A stretch of 64,000 bases of DNA from a bacterium (Candidatus Blackallbacteria) CG13_big_fil_rev_8_21_14_2_50_49_14. GTDB lineage: Bacteria > Cyanobacteriota > Sericytochromatia > UBA7694. The stretch covers positions 1 to 64,000 of the forward strand of contig PFGG01000004.1 of NCBI GenBank assembly GCA_002783405.1, in the 5' to 3' direction. Under the pieces are notes generated by a model. The model saw nothing but the letters and a program-made list of their open reading frames with translations, had not been told where the DNA came from and did no database searches. The translations under genes were made by a program, and so were the position numbers. Numbering within the stretch: position 1 is the stretch's first letter; every line of letters begins with the position of its first letter. Shown here one piece after another: positions 54,039 through 63,673 of the stretch.

Positions 54039-55499
54039 GTGACAGATTTTGAAGCCGTAATTGGGTTGGAAGTGCATGCGGAATTATTGACGGATGCAAA
54101 GTTATTTTGTGAGTCAGCCGCTCATTTTGGTGCTGCCCCCAATACCCATGTGGGCCCTGTGTCTTTAGGCCTGCCAGGTACTTTGCCTGTTTTGAATCAG
54201 CGGGTAGTAGAGATGGGCATTCGTGCCGGTTTGGCGACACATTGTCAAATTCCCGCAAAAACAAAATTCGATCGCAAACACTATTTTTATCCTGATTTAC
54301 CCAAAGGCTATCAAATTACGCAGTTTGATCAGCCGATTGCTGAAAATGGCTGGTTGGAAGTGCAGGTGGAAGATCAAGTGCGCCATATTCGTCTGAAGCG
54401 CATTCATATGGAAGAAGACGCGGGTAAGTTGGTGCATGCTGGAGCCGATCGCATGGCTGGCTCTGTTTACAGTCTGATTGATTTTAACCGGGCTGGTGTG
54501 CCTCTCTTGGAAATTGTCAGTGAACCCGATATTCACAGCAGCAACGAAGCGCGTGCTTATCTTGAAGAGTTGCGCAGTATTCTCATGGCGATTGGGGTTT
54601 GTGACGGCAAAATGCAGGAGGGCAGTTTGCGTTGTGATGCCAATATTTCAGTGCGTCCTGTGGGGTCTGAGGTCTTGGGCACCCGTGTTGAGATTAAAAA
54701 TATCAACTCCTTCCGCTTTCTTCAAAGGGCTGTGGATTATGAGATTCAGCGTCAAATCACGGCGATTGAATGTGGTGAAAGTCTGGTTCAGGAAACCCGT
54801 TTATGGGATGAACAAAAACACCGTACGATTTCTATGCGCTCGAAAGAAGATGCACATGATTACCGTTATTTCCCAGATCCCGATTTGGTCGACCTCGAAA
54901 TTGATCCTGCCTGGGTGCTCGAGTTGGCTGAGAGTTTGCCTGAGCTACCTGCTGCGCGTCGCAAACGCTATGTAGAAGTTTTGGGGCTGAGTGAGGCCGA
55001 TGCCAGCACTTTGGTGGCAGAGCCCAGTTACCTTGCCTTTTTTGAAGCGACACTTGCTGCTGGGGCCGAAGCGAGAGAGGCTTGTAAATGGCTGATCGGA
55101 GATATTGCTGCCTATTTAAATGAAAAACATCTGGGTTTAGAAGAAACCCGTTTAAGCTCAAGCAAATTTGCTGAGTTATTGACTCTTTTGCAAAAAGGAA
55201 CCATCAGTGGAAAAATTGCCAAAACTTTGGTGGCTCCCTTGTTGGAAACAGAACAAACGGCCCAGGAATTAATTGAAGCCTCTGGATTGACCCAAATTTC
55301 TGACAGCTCTGCTTTGGAGGGTATTATTTTGCAGGTGCTTGAAAAAAATCCTGAACAAGTTCAGCAGTTTCTGGAAGGCAAAGAAAAGGTGATTGGCTTT
55401 TTGGTGGGGCAAGTGATGAAATTGTCCCAGGGGCGGGCAGAACCGGCACAAACCAACCAATTGCTGAGGGAACTGCTCTTAAAGAAAAAACAAGGCTGA
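54039..55499 (+). CDS. gatB: Aspartyl/glutamyl-tRNA amidotransferase subunit B
   Basis: A 486-residue GatB of normal length. The opening FEAVIGLEVHAELLTDAKLF, then RKHYFYPDLPKGYQITQFDQ, GSLRCDANISVRP and EIKNINSFRFLQRAVDYEI are family hallmarks. The C-terminal Yqey-like helical domain ends the protein. With GatA and GatC it amidates Glu-tRNA-Gln or Asp-tRNA-Asn. GTG 54039 is chosen because AAGGAG lies 7 bases upstream and homologues start with this segment. An in-frame ATG at 53940 overlaps the gene before it. gatA and gatC are not in the window. Confidence 0.97.
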   Translation: MTDFEAVIGLEVHAELLTDAKLFCESAAHFGAAPNTHVGPVSLGLPGTLPVLNQRVVEMGIRAGLATHCQIPAKTKFDRKHYFYPDLPKGYQITQFDQPIAENGWLEVQVEDQVRHIRLKRIHMEEDAGKLVHAGADRMAGSVYSLIDFNRAGVPLLEIVSEPDIHSSNEARAYLEELRSILMAIGVCDGKMQEGSLRCDANISVRPVGSEVLGTRVEIKNINSFRFLQRAVDYEIQRQITAIECGESLVQETRLWDEQKHRTISMRSKEDAHDYRYFPDPDLVDLEIDPAWVLELAESLPELPAARRKRYVEVLGLSEADASTLVAEPSYLAFFEATLAAGAEAREACKWLIGDIAAYLNEKHLGLEETRLSSSKFAELLTLLQKGTISGKIAKTLVAPLLETEQTAQELIEASGLTQISDSSALEGIILQVLEKNPEQVQQFLEGKEKVIGFLVGQVMKLSQGRAEPAQTNQLLRELLLKKKQG

Positions 55500-55500
55500 A

Positions 55501-57108
55501 ATGATACTTCGGGCAGGCCGTTTTTTATTGCTTGCTTGGCTTTTACTTGTTTTAAAGGCAGCGGTTTCACCAGAACAGCAATTATATGAGCAAGGCTTAC
55601 TGCTTCTGCAGAAAGGCTACTACCAGGAAGCCAGAAGCTATTTTGAACAGGCGAATCAAAAAGATCCTGGAAACCCGGATATTCTCTTCAGTTTGGGTGT
55701 GGCTTTTTACCAATTAAAGGATTATCAGCAGGCTTATCGGGTCTATCGTCTGGCCATGAAACAATTGCCAGCGTTGGAACTGAAGGGGCATCTTCAAGGG
55801 GCCATCGGGGATATATTTTACCAGCTAGAAGACTTTGCCGAGGCAGTAGGCTACTATCAACAGGCCTTGTTTGTGCATTCGCGCAGCAAGGGGTTGCGTT
55901 TGCGATTGGCCCTGTCTTATCTGAAGCTTCAAAACTATGCGGCTGCAAATGTAGAAACTGAGCGTTTAATTAAAGACTATCCCCTTCTGAATGAGGCCTG
56001 GCGTCTACGCAGTTTGATTCGTTTGGCGCAGGCTGATTATGGAGAGGCCCTGAAAGACTTTGAAAAGTCACTTTTGAATCAACCCGTTCAGGACTTTGAG
56101 AGCCTGGCACAACTTAATTGGCTCTATCGGCTCAACCATGATTTTGATTCTGCAAAAAAAATTGCTTTTCAATTGGTTAATCTACAGGCCAAGATGCACC
56201 CTGAAGCGTATTTGATCGCGGGGGATACGCTTTTTGAAAATTTGACGCGTTGCCAGTCCGGACAAATCTGTGATCAGGCTGCATTGGCAGAAGCTTCTGT
56301 TTCCTTTTATCAAAAATATACCTTGGCAGAACCTCAACAGGCCTTGGGGCATTACAAGCTGGGGAAACTTTATTTATGGCTGATGGAGCCCCAAACGGCG
56401 CGTACTTTTTTTCGCCAGGCAGCGCTGCTTTTTCCAGAACATCGTAACTATCAATTTGCTTGGATTGAAGCTGAAATGGCTTGTGGAGATTGGTTTGAGG
56501 CTGATAAACAATTTAAAAATTTTGTTTTTGAAAACAATCGTTCAGAAGATCTTGAGTTTTTGGTGAAAATGGAAGAGACGGGCTTCTCTTTTTCCTTGCC
56601 ACAGCTTTCTGAGGGAACAGATTTGCAGAACAAGGTTGATCTTCAGGGGGTGTATTTTCTCAGGGGGTATCTGAAATATCTCAAAACACGACAATTGAAT
56701 CTTGCCCAGCACGACTGGCTTTTGGCTGAACAAAAAAATCCACAATCGGCAATGACCGATCTGATTCGTGCCCTGCGGATGTCTGCACATGGTCAGGATC
56801 TTTGGGCTGGAGACTTCCTGAAACAGGCGATTCGGAAGCAGCCGGAATGGTGGTTGCCTTATCAGTTAATGGGTCAATTGATGAGGCGTCAGCAAAAACA
56901 CCAAGATGCTTTATGGTATTTAGAACAAAGTCTGCACTGGAACCCACTTGCCCGTTCAGTTTTTTTTGAGGTTTTGGATCTCTCGCTGCAATTGAAAGAT
57001 GAAGTCAGTTTTAAAAAAACACTGAATTATGCCCTGCGCATATTTCCAAATGAGCCGAAATTTCAAACCTATTATTGGAAAAGCTTAGAAAAGGATTCCA
57101 GCCTTTAA
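55501..57108 (+). CDS. Secreted TPR-repeat protein
   Basis: A 535-residue protein. A signal sequence (FLLLAWLLLVLKAAVS) is followed by TPR repeats over most of the length, e.g. YEQGLLLLQKGYYQEARSYF with NQKDPGNPDILFSLGVAFYQ. At least nine repeat-like units can be counted by eye. Such proteins act as scaffolds in the periplasm. ATG 55501 follows the gatB stop with a single base between, so translation is coupled, though a functional link is not implied. The last 24 bases overlap the convergent barrel gene. Confidence 0.75.
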   Translation: MILRAGRFLLLAWLLLVLKAAVSPEQQLYEQGLLLLQKGYYQEARSYFEQANQKDPGNPDILFSLGVAFYQLKDYQQAYRVYRLAMKQLPALELKGHLQGAIGDIFYQLEDFAEAVGYYQQALFVHSRSKGLRLRLALSYLKLQNYAAANVETERLIKDYPLLNEAWRLRSLIRLAQADYGEALKDFEKSLLNQPVQDFESLAQLNWLYRLNHDFDSAKKIAFQLVNLQAKMHPEAYLIAGDTLFENLTRCQSGQICDQAALAEASVSFYQKYTLAEPQQALGHYKLGKLYLWLMEPQTARTFFRQAALLFPEHRNYQFAWIEAEMACGDWFEADKQFKNFVFENNRSEDLEFLVKMEETGFSFSLPQLSEGTDLQNKVDLQGVYFLRGYLKYLKTRQLNLAQHDWLLAEQKNPQSAMTDLIRALRMSAHGQDLWAGDFLKQAIRKQPEWWLPYQLMGQLMRRQQKHQDALWYLEQSLHWNPLARSVFFEVLDLSLQLKDEVSFKKTLNYALRIFPNEPKFQTYYWKSLEKDSSL

Positions 57109-57966
57109 ACTTAGAAAATGGGTATAATCGTTGCTTTGGTTGATATCCCAGTTCCAAAATGAATATTCAAGACCCAATAAGCCGCGTGAAAACAGATAAT
57201 AATCGAGGCCTGCTGAAAAGGAGAGGCCCAAGCGGGGAGCCGCTTGAAAGATGCGTTGTTTGACTGTGCTTGTGTTGTTTGTTGGGGTCGTTGTGCTGGA
57301 CTTTGGTTCCACACCTTCAACCAAAGCCGATTTATCGAGAAAATTGCCAAAGCTGAAACTCACAGAACTGTAAGGAACAAAGGGAAAAAAACCGTAGTAT
57401 CGGCTATAGCCTCCCAGCATCCCGCCCATAAATTGAGCATCCTGCTGAGCAGGATTGTTTTTGGGTTGTGCAATCTGGCTGGGCTGTATTTCAGGGTAAT
57501 CTGAAAACAGACTGCCGAACCCCGTGCTCTTGTCCTTGGTTTTTTGAGGCTCTTTAAAGGTGACTTTCGCCAGAGTAAAACCGCCGGTCCAACCCAGTTC
57601 AATGTCCTGTTCCCGGCTCCATTCATAAAAGACAGGAGATTCAAACCCCAAACTGAAAAATTGATGGTGCATCCTCACCTGGCGTGGATTGGAATCGGAG
57701 CTGGTTTGCAGGTTGGGAAGCGACAAAAGTTCATACAGTGCAATCGTGCGCAGAAAAATACGGCTGAAGCCGTGATTGGGGCTTTCTCCTCTCAGTTCAA
57801 GCAGATAATACTGACGATCACCTGATATTTGATTGCTGAGTGCCAGTCCACTGTGAAAAATGGGGCCGATGCGAAATTCTTCCGCTAAATCCATGCCGCG
57901 CAAAGAACTTGCTCCTGCTGGTAAGGCATACAAGAGAGCGCAAAGAATGAAAGCGTATCGGATCAA
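57085..57966 (-). CDS. Outer-membrane beta-barrel-like protein
   Basis: A 293-residue protein with a signal peptide (FILCALLYALPAGASS, cleavage about residue 20). The remainder is built of alternating hydrophobic and polar residues with many Tyr/Phe/Gly, as in barrel strands (FQAAPRLGLSFSAGLDYYLF, GLEYSFWNW), and ends in LSLKAGILF, the typical terminal strand with Phe for BAM recognition. A Thr/Asn/Pro loop lies at about 225-240. Function unknown. It overlaps the SPOR gene by 4 bases, so both envelope proteins are made together. Confidence 0.75.
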   Translation of the reverse strand: MIRYAFILCALLYALPAGASSLRGMDLAEEFRIGPIFHSGLALSNQISGDRQYYLLELRGESPNHGFSRIFLRTIALYELLSLPNLQTSSDSNPRQVRMHHQFFSLGFESPVFYEWSREQDIELGWTGGFTLAKVTFKEPQKTKDKSTGFGSLFSDYPEIQPSQIAQPKNNPAQQDAQFMGGMLGGYSRYYGFFPFVPYSSVSFSFGNFLDKSALVEGVEPKSSTTTPTNNTSTVKQRIFQAAPRLGLSFSAGLDYYLFSRGLLGLEYSFWNWDINQSNDYTHFLSLKAGILF

Positions 57967-58655
57967 AGCTCAACTTTGCGGACAACGACAGCGTAACCTT
58001 GCTGTGTTACTTCTTCAGCTACGGCCAGTGCGCTGTCCTGCTCCGAATATACGCCCAACTGTATTTTGAATTTGCCATTGTCCTCAGATACAACGGCAGA
58101 GTAACCTTTTTCAGACAGTTCAGTCGCTACTTTTTGTGCCGCATCACGGCTGGAATAGGAGCCCACCTGAACGCGATAGGCAGCTTTCTTCACCGGTGGG
58201 GGCGTAGGTGTTGCCACGGGCGTGACGACTGGGCGAGGTGTTCGCGTCGGCAGCGGGCTTGGCGTGGGTTCAATGGTTGCCAAAACGCTGGGCTCAGCAC
58301 TGGGGCTACTTGCCATTTCAGGAGATGCTGTTGCCAAAGTCTGGTTCTGGAGAGGAGAAGAAGAGCCTTCTTCTGGAGGGGTAGGTGTTGGCACGGGACC
58401 ATAATCAACTGTTTTTGTGCCCCCTTCCAGTTCATAGGGCGTGGGAGTGACCATCAGTTTGGGTTTATCTGTGGTTTCAAAGGTTCTCGTATTAATTTTA
58501 CTGGTCAGCATATAGAAGAACCAGAATGAGCCTGTAAATGCAAGAATGGAAAGAATAATGACGATAGGCCAGAAAGGGTCAGCTTTCTTGCGGCCTTTGG
58601 TTTTTTTCTTTTTAGGGGCAGCCTGTTGAGGCTGTGGGGGCATTGCTTGATTCAT
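57963..58655 (-). CDS. SPOR-domain membrane protein
   Basis: A 230-residue type II membrane protein: a Lys-rich cytoplasmic start (KKKKTKGRKK), one membrane helix (PFWPIVIILSILAFTGSFWF), a long Pro/Thr/Ser linker (about 65-155), and a C-terminal SPOR domain (YRVQVGSYSSRDAAQKVATE to GYAVVVRKVEL). SPOR domains bind denuded glycan at the division septum, as in FtsN and DedD. It may thus localise to the septum. It shares a 4-base overlap with the barrel gene downstream. Confidence 0.88.
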   Translation of the reverse strand: MNQAMPPQPQQAAPKKKKTKGRKKADPFWPIVIILSILAFTGSFWFFYMLTSKINTRTFETTDKPKLMVTPTPYELEGGTKTVDYGPVPTPTPPEEGSSSPLQNQTLATASPEMASSPSAEPSVLATIEPTPSPLPTRTPRPVVTPVATPTPPPVKKAAYRVQVGSYSSRDAAQKVATELSEKGYSAVVSEDNGKFKIQLGVYSEQDSALAVAEEVTQQGYAVVVRKVEL

Positions 58656-58662
58656 AAGCTGT

Positions 58663-58668
58663 ATTATA
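58663..58668 (-). promoter_or_regulatory. Candidate -10 box of the SPOR/barrel operon
   Basis: A perfect TATAAT on the minus strand, 7 bases before the SPOR gene ATG, would give an almost leaderless message. No clear -35 box. Confidence 0.35.
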
Positions 58669-58773
58669 CATCCTCATCATTCAAATGGTTGGGAGTTCCG
58701 ACACAAACCTGAGGGAGACTTTTGTAAGTTTTTGAGTGCGTGGGCTTCTCCTCATCAGGCAGGAAAGGGCTTG

Positions 58774-58782
58774 TGTTAAAAT
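58774..58782 (+). promoter_or_regulatory. Extended -10 promoter of the glycosyltransferase pair (TGTTAAAAT)
   Basis: TGT directly before TAAAAT, about 60 bases before the GTG at 58842. It has the same TGTTANANT shape as the elements at 6394, 8282 and 9116. Confidence 0.45.
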
Positions 58783-58841
58783 GGAACCACTGAATCACCA
58801 TTTGTGGCTCTGATTAAATCGATGTTTTAAAGGATTGGCCA

Positions 58842-60866
58842 GTGAATAATTATCAACATCTACTCAAAGACCTTGAGCGGGCAACCGAGCGTTCCCGCGT
58901 TAAACTCAACCCGGATCAAAAACTCAGTCTCTGCATGATCGTCAAGAATGAGGAAAAATATTTGGCCGATGCTTTGAAAAGTGTTCAGGGTGTTGTTGAT
59001 GAAATCATTGTGGTGGATACAGGGTCTACCGATCGGACCGTTGAAATTGCCCGTGAGTTTGGTTCCAAGGTGTTTTTCTATGAGTGGAACGATGATTTTG
59101 CGGCAGCACGGAATGAATCTTTGAAACATGCGACCGGTGACTGGATCCTGATGTTAGATGCCGATGAGCGTTTAGATGAACATTTAAAAGATAATTTGCG
59201 TGTTTTTCTGATTCCTACAGAACGTCCTGTTCGTTACCAGGTCTTTATCCGCAATTATATGCGTGAAAAAGATGCTGGCAGTATTTTGGGGCATTATATG
59301 GTTCGCCTTTTTAGAAAAACCCCTGACACGCAGTTCTTTGGTGTTATTCATGAGCAAATCTTTCCAAATACTGGGATTGTTACCATTCCCGAAGAATCAT
59401 TGGTGCTTTGGCATTACGGCTATGAAGATCTTGATATCAAAGCCAAAAAAATTGAAGAACGCAATATTCCGTTGATTCGCAAAGCCCTGGATCAGGCCAA
59501 ACAATTGAACAATATGGATCTTTACAGTTTTTACGCCTTTTATTTAGGCTCGTCCATGACCGATCCCCAAGAGGCCCAAAAGTGGTTGCGTATTTGTATT
59601 GACAGCGCCATCAGTCCCGAAGAATCGGCTCATATCCCCGTTGCCTATATTGATTATCTGAGAAGCTTTTACTATCTCAACGATCTTGAGGGCGGGATTG
59701 CCGCTGCGCGTGAAGCTTTGGAAAAATTTCCTGATATGCGTCAATACCCAGACTTTTGGGACTATTTTGGTTTTCTTCAGCTCTCTCACCAGAATCCAGA
59801 TGAAGCGATCACCTGCTTTGAGAATGCCTTGCGCTACAGTCAGACCGATCAGGATCAAACCGTATTTTATGCGGCCCAAAGCAGCCGTATCGGGGGATGG
59901 GGGACGCTTTTGCATTTGGCGATGGCCTATGCTGTGAAACAGGATCTGGCGCAGAGTCAGAAATATATGCACCAGGCTGTTGAAGCTTATCCAGGTGCAG
60001 ATAAAGAAAAGCTGATTCAAGAAGTTCAAAAATACATGGGTGATACCTCGCTGATCCAAGGCTATTTTGAAGCCAAACTGAGACAGGATCAGGAACTCAG
60101 CCAGTATGATATTAAGAATCTTTCAAATATTTATCTGAAGCAGGAAAAACCCTTTGAAGCACTGATGCTTCAAACCCGTGTACATGGCCCTGAGAAAACG
60201 ATAGAAAGTGCTTTTGAACTCTGCAAAATTTACGAGGCCAGTGGTCGCCGTGAACTGGCGCATAAAACCTATCAGGGGATTTTGAACTTGGATCCTGATA
60301 ATTTTAAAGCCAAAATGCAGAAAACCATTCTTGAATGGATTGAGGCCAATCTTGAAGCTTTTGATCACGGCCATTTTGAGGCCCTGCGCCAAGCTTGCCA
60401 AAAACCTCAGGATTGGTTGCTTTTGGGTGAGTTTTGTTTACAGGTGGGTGCAGTCGAGCAAGCTGGAGAGGCCTTTGAACAGGTTCTCAACCAAGAGCCG
60501 GATCACTACGATGCGCTTTTGCGCAAAGCGCTTTTGGCCCAATTGAATGAAGATCTTGAGACTGCTGAACAGGTTTTGCAGAATTTGATTCAAACCCAGC
60601 CTGAACGTTCAGAGGCTTTGATTCAATTGGGCAATTTATGGGTCGCAGCTCAGCGCTTTGCTGATGCTGAGACTCTTTTTAAACAAGGTTCTGCATCGGA
60701 TTGGTATGTCTCCTATGCTTTGGGCGTTTGTGTTTCTGCACAAGGGCGTTTGGATGAGGCCGAAGTTCATCTTAAAAAAGCACTGGAACTCGCACCTGAA
60801 CAGCCTGAAGCTCAGCAATTATTGACGCTTGTTCAGCAGGCACAGGTTGAGCAGGTTGTCAGTTAA
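58842..60866 (+). CDS. GT2 glycosyltransferase fused to TPR repeats
   Basis: A 674-residue protein. Residues about 28-250 form a GT-A fold of family 2: LSLCMIVKNEEKYLADALKS, then EIIVVDTGSTDRTVEIA and the DxD-like MLDADERLDEH (nucleotide-sugar and metal binding). This SunS/YtcJ-like type is followed by about 400 residues of TPR repeats (AHKTYQGILNLDPDNFKAK, HLKKALELAPEQPEAQQL). TPR-bearing glycosyltransferases often modify proteins. GTG 58842 has AAAGGA 7 bases upstream. It forms a pair with the CgeB-like gene 20 bases downstream. Confidence 0.85.
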   Translation: MNNYQHLLKDLERATERSRVKLNPDQKLSLCMIVKNEEKYLADALKSVQGVVDEIIVVDTGSTDRTVEIAREFGSKVFFYEWNDDFAAARNESLKHATGDWILMLDADERLDEHLKDNLRVFLIPTERPVRYQVFIRNYMREKDAGSILGHYMVRLFRKTPDTQFFGVIHEQIFPNTGIVTIPEESLVLWHYGYEDLDIKAKKIEERNIPLIRKALDQAKQLNNMDLYSFYAFYLGSSMTDPQEAQKWLRICIDSAISPEESAHIPVAYIDYLRSFYYLNDLEGGIAAAREALEKFPDMRQYPDFWDYFGFLQLSHQNPDEAITCFENALRYSQTDQDQTVFYAAQSSRIGGWGTLLHLAMAYAVKQDLAQSQKYMHQAVEAYPGADKEKLIQEVQKYMGDTSLIQGYFEAKLRQDQELSQYDIKNLSNIYLKQEKPFEALMLQTRVHGPEKTIESAFELCKIYEASGRRELAHKTYQGILNLDPDNFKAKMQKTILEWIEANLEAFDHGHFEALRQACQKPQDWLLLGEFCLQVGAVEQAGEAFEQVLNQEPDHYDALLRKALLAQLNEDLETAEQVLQNLIQTQPERSEALIQLGNLWVAAQRFADAETLFKQGSASDWYVSYALGVCVSAQGRLDEAEVHLKKALELAPEQPEAQQLLTLVQQAQVEQVVS

Positions 60867-60886
60867 ACACTTGATCTGAGATCATT

Positions 60887-63673
60887 TTGGTTTTAGAAGA
60901 GAGCCCCTATAAGCTTTTAATTGGGCCTCTGTTTAATCCTGAACTCATTGGGAAATACAACAGAGACCCAAATATCAAGCTTTTTATGCCCCGCTCATTT
61001 TTTACGCAAAGATTTTCTTATGATATTGTCTATTCTTGGGAAAACTTTTCCCATTTTGACAAAATTCTTGAGGCTTTGCCTTCCGGTTGGTCTCCTGACC
61101 TGGTGATCTGGTGGGATATTCTTTATCAAGGCTTGCCACCTGGCATTGAGCAGTGCCCCTATCCCACGGTTTTGATTCCTGGGGACTGGAATCTGGCTTA
61201 TTTAACCACTTTAGATTTTGCCAAAGTTTTTGATATTACCTTGGCCGATACACGGCTGATGCGTTTTTTACAGGCCGCAGGCCTGGATTCTGTCTTTCAT
61301 TGGCCGGGTTTTTCGTTTGACCCTGCGACCATGTATCGCAATCCAGAGTCAGAGTTTCGCTATGATGTTTCATTTATAGGCAATTTAAATGAGGCCATTC
61401 ACCCACAACGCAGCCTATTGCTCGATCAGGTTCTGGCCTTACAGGAGCGGTATCAGATTTTTGTTCAACAGGGTCTTTGGGGAGAGGATTATCGGCGCGT
61501 CTTAAATCAAAGTCGAATTGTCTTGAACTATACCATTGCCCAAGTTATGAATATGCGGGCCTATGAAGCTCCGGCCTGTGGGGCTTTGCTTTTTATTGAA
61601 GAAGCAAATGAAGAAATCCCCTTTTTTTTAACAGACAGGCAAGAGTGTATTTATTATCGAGCTGATAATCTGATTGAGTTATTGGAATATTATTTGTCTC
61701 ATGAGCCAGAGCGGGCTCAGATTGCAGAGGCAGGATATCAAAAAATTCAAAATTTCAGTTATGAAAAACAATTCAGACGCATACTGGAAATGATTCCAGA
61801 AATTCTACCCTTGGCTGAAGAAAGAAAAACCTATCGCTTGAAGGGCCAACTTACCGGTTTATCTCAATTCAAGTTCAGGGCTTTGCGACAATTTATAGCC
61901 AGTCAGCCCGAGGCCTTGCAGTCGGCCATCCCCATACTGTATGAGGCTCTAAATCAGCTTCAGAGCGAAACAATGGATGAACAGATGTTCTGGAGATTGA
62001 ATGCCTTGGGAGCAATGCTCATGCCTTTGGGCCCTGTGACAGAGCAAAACCGAAAGGAATGGGAACTGGCGAAACGTTGTTTTGAGCAGGGTCTTCAATT
62101 TGCGCCTTTACATCCTATTTTTCATTACCATTTGGCCTTGTGCCAGGAGGCATTTCATGAAATCCAAAAGGCACTTTGGCATTTTTCACGTTGTGTCGAG
62201 TTAATGGCCGGGGAAGGCCGTCAGTATTTAATGTCTTACCGCAGTTTTATTTTGCCCTTTTTTCGCAGCCGTGGCCGAGAACTCTTGGCAATAGAATGGG
62301 AGCGGGTAAGCTTTGAGCTGCAAAATGATATTCCTGCTTTGGATGATGCCTATATCCATCTTTTGATGTCTGAAATTTGGTATAAATTGGGAATTTTGCT
62401 CAAGAAGTCTGATCAAAGGGAAAAGGCTTTTAAGGCCTTTGAGAATGCTTATTTGAATTTCCCTGACAGTCGAATTTTTATTCCCTGGATTGAAATTGAA
62501 ATCCTATTGGGGCATGAAGATCGCGCTTGGGAAAGATTTCAGGAAGGTTTAAAGCTTCAACCCTTTCTGATTTCTCATTTAGAGCGTATTTTAACGCCCT
62601 ATCTCTTTTTTCGGAATTTTAATGAAATCCAGGTTTGGGTTGCGCGTTATCAAGGCGTATTTTCTGAACTGAGTGCCCTTCATGCCATCTGTCAGTTATT
62701 GCTGTTGACGCAGTCCAAATCATTCAATTCGAACGATCTGATAGTTTTTTTTCAGGTTGAACAACACCAGCAGCCTGATTTTCTTGAACGGCTGAGGTTT
62801 TTATGTGGGGATCATCCCTCTTTTTTGAGTTCCCCTTCTCTTTCTGCGCTCTTGCATAAATTTACGTTTGCCTGGAGTAGTTCTTTGGAGAAAACTCCCC
62901 GTTTGGCTCCAGACTCAGGGCTGCTCTATCTTCAAAATTCAGAAGAAGCTCAGTTGAAAATTTTAGAGCAAGGGAATTCTGCGGGTGAATATCTACGCTC
63001 ACTTGAGTTTGCTACAGACTTGAAGTTAAGACGGTTGGGACCGGATTTGATTCCCTTTCAGTTTTTGGGAAAAGATGAAATCATGTCCCTTTCTCAAGAT
63101 TGCTCAGATTGGATGGGGGAGTGTCAGTCTGTTTTTTTACTGCTGGCTGATACTTTTAACTTGACAGAGCTTCGTCTTTTTCTTTCTGAATACGAAAAGC
63201 ATTTTGCTCAGAATTCTGAACAGGGTTGTCTGATCTGGACAACTGAGCAGTCAGGTTCCTGTTATTTACTGTGTGAAGAACTGATTGCTGAATCAAATCT
63301 GAGTATTCTGGATGAAAAGCTTTCACTTGAAGAGCAAGGGGCGTTACTGGCCGCTGTTGACTGTATTGTTGCCTCTCCCCAAAATGCAGGTTTGTTTTAT
63401 CTCTGTTGGGGTTTGTTTCAAGCGAAACCGATCTGGATTACCCAAGAACCTGCAGTAGAGCCTTGGCCAGGTCAAGACTTCTGGGCCTTTAAACAATGGC
63501 AGGAATCTGACTGGCAAGCGGGGTTTCAGAAATATAGCCAGTTGGGTTCTTGGCAGGAGTTGGCAAAAAAGCAAGCCCATGAAATAGGCTCTGCTTATAT
63601 GCAGGCTGGCGAAAAGGTTTTAAATCAAGCCTTCTGGAAAGTTCGTTTGGATCAGCTGGGTTTATTGGGCTGA
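60887..63673 (+). CDS. CgeB-like glycosyltransferase with TPR-like middle part
   Basis: A 928-residue protein. Residues about 1-310 resemble CgeB/maturation-type GT-B transferases: YDVSFIGNLNEAIHPQRS, LNQSRIVLNYTIAQVMNMRA, then YEAPACGALLFIEEANEEI as the nucleotide-sugar region. The middle (about 330-620) is helical with TPR-like units (AFKAFENAYLNFPDSRIF). The last 300 residues look like a second, degenerate transferase-type domain (CIVASPQNAGLFYLCWGLFQ). TTG 60887 is the start, with only a poor ribosome site. It may be translated by read-on from the GT2 gene 20 bases before it. Confidence 0.75.
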   Translation: MVLEESPYKLLIGPLFNPELIGKYNRDPNIKLFMPRSFFTQRFSYDIVYSWENFSHFDKILEALPSGWSPDLVIWWDILYQGLPPGIEQCPYPTVLIPGDWNLAYLTTLDFAKVFDITLADTRLMRFLQAAGLDSVFHWPGFSFDPATMYRNPESEFRYDVSFIGNLNEAIHPQRSLLLDQVLALQERYQIFVQQGLWGEDYRRVLNQSRIVLNYTIAQVMNMRAYEAPACGALLFIEEANEEIPFFLTDRQECIYYRADNLIELLEYYLSHEPERAQIAEAGYQKIQNFSYEKQFRRILEMIPEILPLAEERKTYRLKGQLTGLSQFKFRALRQFIASQPEALQSAIPILYEALNQLQSETMDEQMFWRLNALGAMLMPLGPVTEQNRKEWELAKRCFEQGLQFAPLHPIFHYHLALCQEAFHEIQKALWHFSRCVELMAGEGRQYLMSYRSFILPFFRSRGRELLAIEWERVSFELQNDIPALDDAYIHLLMSEIWYKLGILLKKSDQREKAFKAFENAYLNFPDSRIFIPWIEIEILLGHEDRAWERFQEGLKLQPFLISHLERILTPYLFFRNFNEIQVWVARYQGVFSELSALHAICQLLLLTQSKSFNSNDLIVFFQVEQHQQPDFLERLRFLCGDHPSFLSSPSLSALLHKFTFAWSSSLEKTPRLAPDSGLLYLQNSEEAQLKILEQGNSAGEYLRSLEFATDLKLRRLGPDLIPFQFLGKDEIMSLSQDCSDWMGECQSVFLLLADTFNLTELRLFLSEYEKHFAQNSEQGCLIWTTEQSGSCYLLCEELIAESNLSILDEKLSLEEQGALLAAVDCIVASPQNAGLFYLCWGLFQAKPIWITQEPAVEPWPGQDFWAFKQWQESDWQAGFQKYSQLGSWQELAKKQAHEIGSAYMQAGEKVLNQAFWKVRLDQLGLLG

